From Dehalococcoidia bacterium (GTDB lineage Bacteria; Chloroflexota; Dehalococcoidia; GIF9; AB-539-J10), in assembly GCA_030621105.1 (NCBI GenBank), contig JAUXIH010000054.1, positions 1-6,993 of the forward strand: a stretch of 6,993 nucleotides of DNA. Direction: 5' to 3'. This document shows positions 4,362 to 6,993 of this stretch, in pieces. How positions within the stretch are numbered: position 1 is the first letter of the stretch; the number at the start of each line of letters is the position of its first letter. The translations under genes and the position numbers were made by a program. Below the pieces are notes generated by a model, which did no database searches, had not been told where the DNA came from, and saw nothing but the letters and a program-made list of their open reading frames with translations.

Positions 4362-6839
4362 ATGGGCTCAAAGAAGAAACGCGCAAAAACAGCAGAAAAA
4401 TCACCAAAGTTTAAACTAAAGGCTCCCAACCTGGGAGGGATTAAGCTTCCCGGTGGAACTAACTTCAAGAGACTCTCTCCCACAGTGATAACAGGCATCA
4501 TCCTGGGCGCACTGTTCACCATCTCCATGGTGATACGCATCGCGCTTCCCTACGACAACGTCTTTCATGATGGCATAGTATGGTTTGGTGGCACCGACCC
4601 CTGGTACCACATGAGACTGGTAGAAAACCTGGCCCAGAACTTCCCTCACTACGTATTCTTTGATCCCTTCACCCACTTCCCCTTTGGCTCCAATATTCCC
4701 TGGCCCCCATTCTATGACATGCTCATCGTGATGGTGAGCAAAATCATCAGCTTCGGGCATCCATCAGCGCACATGCTGAAAGTGGTAGGCGCCTACATGC
4801 CACCCATCCTGGGCAGCCTGACAATAATTCCGGTGTACTTTATTGGAAAGAGACTATTCAACCGCGTCGCGGGAATAATAGCTGCCGCACTGATAATAGT
4901 GCTGCCCGGCGAATTCCTGCACCGCTCGCTCCTGGGTTTCACCGACCACCACGTGGCCGAGGCACTATTCAGCACCACGGTGATACTGTTCCTGGTGCTG
5001 GCAATCCAGAAAGCCAGGGAAAGGGAAATAACCTTCACTCACCTGCGGAGCAAGGACTGGCCCGCGATAAGGCGTCCATTGATATATTCACTGCTGGCAG
5101 GCATCTTCCTGGGACTATATCTCTCAACCTGGGTGGGAGGATTGATGTTCGTGTTTATCATCTCCGTGTGGATGGTGATTCAGTTCATCATCGACCACCT
5201 GAGACAAAGAAGCACAGACTACCTCGCTATCATTGGCTTCACCACAATGTTCATTGCCACCATCATGTTCCTGCCTTATTCAGGGACAGGTAACCTGACC
5301 ACAGTCTCCCGCGCCTCTCTCACGATAGCCACGCTGGCGCCCGTAATACTCAGCGCCATCTCATGGTACATGGTGAAGAAACAATGGAAGCCGGCTTACT
5401 ATCCCGCGGCACTGGCAGGTCTCGGCGGCATACTGATAGGACTGTTTTACGCCATTGACCCGTCACTCCTGGGCTCCATGCTGGGAAAATTCAGCGTGTT
5501 CACCCCCGGCGCCGTCGGCCTGACCGTCCTTGAGGTACATCCCATTACCCTGAATATCGCCTGGGCCAACTTCACCACGGCGTTCTTCATCGCCTTTATC
5601 GCCTTCGGCCTCTTGATATACCGCTCCATCAAGGAAGAGAGAGCCGAAATAACATTACTCCTGGTATGGAGCTTAATCATGCTGTTTGCTGTTTTCGGGC
5701 AGCGCCGCTTCAGCTACTACTTTGCCATCAACGCCGCCCTGCTCACGGGATACTTCTCATGGAGAATACTGAGTGCCGCCGGCTGGCAGGAAATCCTGAG
5801 CAAGCCCGGCGAAATGGTCCGGGAACAACTGACCAAGGCAGAGAGAAGAAGGGCGCAGAAAAATAAAATCAAGACAACTCACAGGAGTGGGGGCTTCATG
5901 CAGCCCCGCGGAGCCTGGCTAAAGGTAATTGGAGCTGGGATCGCCATCTACTTCATTGCCTTCTTCCCCTGCATTGGCCTGCCCGGCATGCATGCCTATA
6001 CCATGGTGATGGGCTTACCCACTAAGATGACACAACCACTGGCTGAGAGCCCCATACTGATAGACCAGGCGTGGTACGATTCCCTCGTGTGGCTGGGAGA
6101 AAACTCTCCTGAACCATTCGACAACCCCGATGCCTATTACCAGCGCTACCAGGCACCACCGAAGGGAGAGAATTACGACTACCCCGATACCGCCTACGGA
6201 GTAATGTCCTGGTGGGACTACGGCCACTGGATAACGCGCATCGCCCACCGCATCCCCTACGCCAACCCCTTCCAGCAGGGGGCGACAGGAGCAGGAAAAT
6301 TCTTCACCAGCCAGAATATCACCGAATCCAGCAACATGCTGGACGACCTGGGCTCCAGATATATCATCATCGACCAGAGCATGGCGTTGTCCAAGTTCTA
6401 TGCCATGGCCACATGGGCCGGCAGCAACCAGAGCGAGTTCTTCGATATCTATTACTATGCCCCTGAAGGGGGAACCCAGTATCAGCCAATACAGCTATAC
6501 TATCCCAGCTACTACCGCTCTGCCGTGGTGCGGCTATACAACTTCGATGCCCATAACGTCACCCCCGACTATGTACCGGTCATCGCCTGGCAGAAAATGC
6601 TAAGCCAGGAAGGAATCTGGTTCAATGCCATCACCGACACTCAGACTTTCGATTCCTATGCTGAAGCTCAAGCATACATCGCCAGCCAGGAAACAGGAAA
6701 CTACCAGATTGTGAGCGCTGACCCCTTCATCACCCCCATCCCCCTGGAAGAATTGAAAGACTACCAGCTGGTATATAGCTCAGAGCAGTTGCTCCAGGAC
6801 AGGTCCGAGATAAAAATATTCACATATTCAGGGAAATAG
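4362..6839 (+). CDS. STT3/AglB-type oligosaccharyltransferase
   Basis: This integral membrane enzyme of 825 residues transfers a lipid-linked oligosaccharide to asparagine in N-X-S/T sequons outside the cytoplasmic membrane. A basic cytoplasmic tail (1-38, rich in Lys/Arg) precedes about 13 hydrophobic segments (first near 41-62, last near 518-540), then a soluble extracytoplasmic domain to the end. Family motifs are all visible: GTDPWYHMR with D79 (first acidic metal motif), FTDHHVAEALF with D195-H-H, TVLE at 388-391 (TIXE-type loop motif) and WWDYG at 617-621 (sequon serine/threonine recognition). DQSMALSKFYAM at 671-682 fits the DxxMxxxKxxxI type of helper motif with Met last. This motif set resembles archaeal AglB more than Campylobacter PglB. 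A basic loop at about 485-508 (AERRRAQKNK) precedes the last membrane segment. The ATG at 4362 is used because TGA closes the frame at 4347 and no ATG lies between; no Shine-Dalgarno is seen. The native glycan and targets are unknown. No aglB or pglB symbol is assigned. Confidence 0.93.
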   Translation: MGSKKKRAKTAEKSPKFKLKAPNLGGIKLPGGTNFKRLSPTVITGIILGALFTISMVIRIALPYDNVFHDGIVWFGGTDPWYHMRLVENLAQNFPHYVFFDPFTHFPFGSNIPWPPFYDMLIVMVSKIISFGHPSAHMLKVVGAYMPPILGSLTIIPVYFIGKRLFNRVAGIIAAALIIVLPGEFLHRSLLGFTDHHVAEALFSTTVILFLVLAIQKAREREITFTHLRSKDWPAIRRPLIYSLLAGIFLGLYLSTWVGGLMFVFIISVWMVIQFIIDHLRQRSTDYLAIIGFTTMFIATIMFLPYSGTGNLTTVSRASLTIATLAPVILSAISWYMVKKQWKPAYYPAALAGLGGILIGLFYAIDPSLLGSMLGKFSVFTPGAVGLTVLEVHPITLNIAWANFTTAFFIAFIAFGLLIYRSIKEERAEITLLLVWSLIMLFAVFGQRRFSYYFAINAALLTGYFSWRILSAAGWQEILSKPGEMVREQLTKAERRRAQKNKIKTTHRSGGFMQPRGAWLKVIGAGIAIYFIAFFPCIGLPGMHAYTMVMGLPTKMTQPLAESPILIDQAWYDSLVWLGENSPEPFDNPDAYYQRYQAPPKGENYDYPDTAYGVMSWWDYGHWITRIAHRIPYANPFQQGATGAGKFFTSQNITESSNMLDDLGSRYIIIDQSMALSKFYAMATWAGSNQSEFFDIYYYAPEGGTQYQPIQLYYPSYYRSAVVRLYNFDAHNVTPDYVPVIAWQKMLSQEGIWFNAITDTQTFDSYAEAQAYIASQETGNYQIVSADPFITPIPLEELKDYQLVYSSEQLLQDRSEIKIFTYSGK

Positions 6840-6886
6840 AAACACCCTTTCCCGCAACCACCGGCTATTCCCACCCCATGTCTTTT
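6840..6886 (+). other. C-rich, G-poor stretch after the STT3 gene, possible Rho loading site
   Basis: By hand count about 21 of 47 bases are C and 4 are G, with runs such as CACCCTTTCCCGC and CCCACCCC. No hairpin with a T tract is seen, so termination here, if any, would need Rho. The evidence is compositional only. Confidence 0.22.
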
Positions 6887-6898
6887 GGCTTCCTAGCT

Positions 6899-6907
6899 TG
6901 ATATACT
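6899..6907 (+). promoter_or_regulatory. extended -10 box before the last gene
   Basis: TGATATACT fits TGnTATAAT with one mismatch. No -35 is seen at the usual distance (TTGGCT at 6885-6890 is only 11 nt away), as is common for extended -10 promoters. A start near 6914 would leave a leader of about 9 nt before the ATG at 6923. Confidence 0.4.
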
Positions 6908-6922
6908 TCCTAAAGATTAACG

Positions 6923-6993
6923 ATGGCAAGCGAAAAACCACATCTCGACGCCTCTCTCAGGAAAATAGCCAAAGGCGCAGGAGTCGCTTTCAC
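6923..6993 (+). CDS. start of a probable polysaccharide/lipid-linked glycan flippase (partial)
   Basis: The frame is open from ATG to the window edge: 23 codons reading MASEKPHLDASLRKIAKGAG followed by VAF. A short polar tail ending in SLRKIAKGAG and then the onset of a hydrophobic stretch is typical of the N-terminus of Wzx-like oligosaccharide flippases of the MATE/MOP superfamily, which move lipid-linked glycans across the membrane. Lying 83 nt after an oligosaccharyltransferase gene, a flippase makes functional sense. Only a few residues are available, so the product name is tentative; that it is a gene is more certain. There is no clear Shine-Dalgarno (only AAAG at 6912-6915), and an extended -10 box lies close upstream. 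Confidence 0.5.
   Translation, partial: MASEKPHLDASLRKIAKGAGVAF

Noticed and set aside
4151..4414. 87-codon plus-strand frame bridging the end of dcd and the start of the STT3 gene
   Set aside because: It overlaps both real genes in another frame, runs through the promoter and palindrome, and its translation has no domain-like pattern.
68..6839. Possibility that the window is archaeal because of the AglB-like OST
   Set aside because: A full-length bacterial Rho with all its functional residues, in an operon with a strong Shine-Dalgarno, argues for a bacterium.

Overview
The window is a fully coding, single-strand stretch (all genes on +) from a bacterium. It holds five complete genes in the order CTP synthase, transaldolase-like aldolase, transcription terminator Rho, dCTP deaminase and a large STT3-type oligosaccharyltransferase, then the first 23 codons of a sixth gene that is probably a flippase. 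Rho is a bacterial protein, so the source is not an archaeon even though the STT3 protein carries archaeal-style motifs. The pyrG / small transaldolase / rho order together with a bacterial STT3 protein suggests Chloroflexota, probably Dehalococcoidia or a relative. That is a judgement from memory of gene order and protein flavour, not a database result.

Layout. Positions 1-67 are a short upstream region with a TATATT hexamer and no Shine-Dalgarno. pyrG, the transaldolase gene and rho (68-3656) are packed with 9-10 nt gaps, and the two downstream genes have good AGGAG-type ribosome sites, so they look like one operon. After a 42 nt C-rich gap comes dcd (3699-4274). An 87 nt gap then holds the best regulatory signal in the window: a perfect TATAAT box 17 nt after TTGTGC, with an exact 8 bp inverted repeat filling the -35/spacer region, followed by a second small inverted repeat just before the next start codon. 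The STT3 gene (4362-6839) follows. An 83 nt gap with a C-rich stretch and an extended -10 box (TGnTATACT) leads to the partial gene at 6923. No gene-free stretch exceeds 87 nt. I see no RNA gene, mobile element, CRISPR array or intrinsic terminator with a T tract.

Functions. The first half is housekeeping: CTP supply (PyrG), pentose-phosphate carbon shuffling (transaldolase), transcription termination (Rho) and dCTP-to-dUTP/dUMP conversion (Dcd). The second half starts what looks like an envelope glycosylation module: an N-oligosaccharyltransferase with all the catalytic motifs of its family, then a probable lipid-linked glycan flippase. Residue-level points worth checking are a Gly in place of the usual bicyclomycin-contacting Ser in Rho, transaldolase-type rather than aldolase-type active-site residues in the second gene, and a TAG-type, one-residue-shorter active-site loop in Dcd.

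A further pattern is that the internal operon genes have Shine-Dalgarno sites, whereas every gene that follows a longer gap lacks one and instead has an AT-rich hexamer close to its ATG. This suggests short-leader transcripts.
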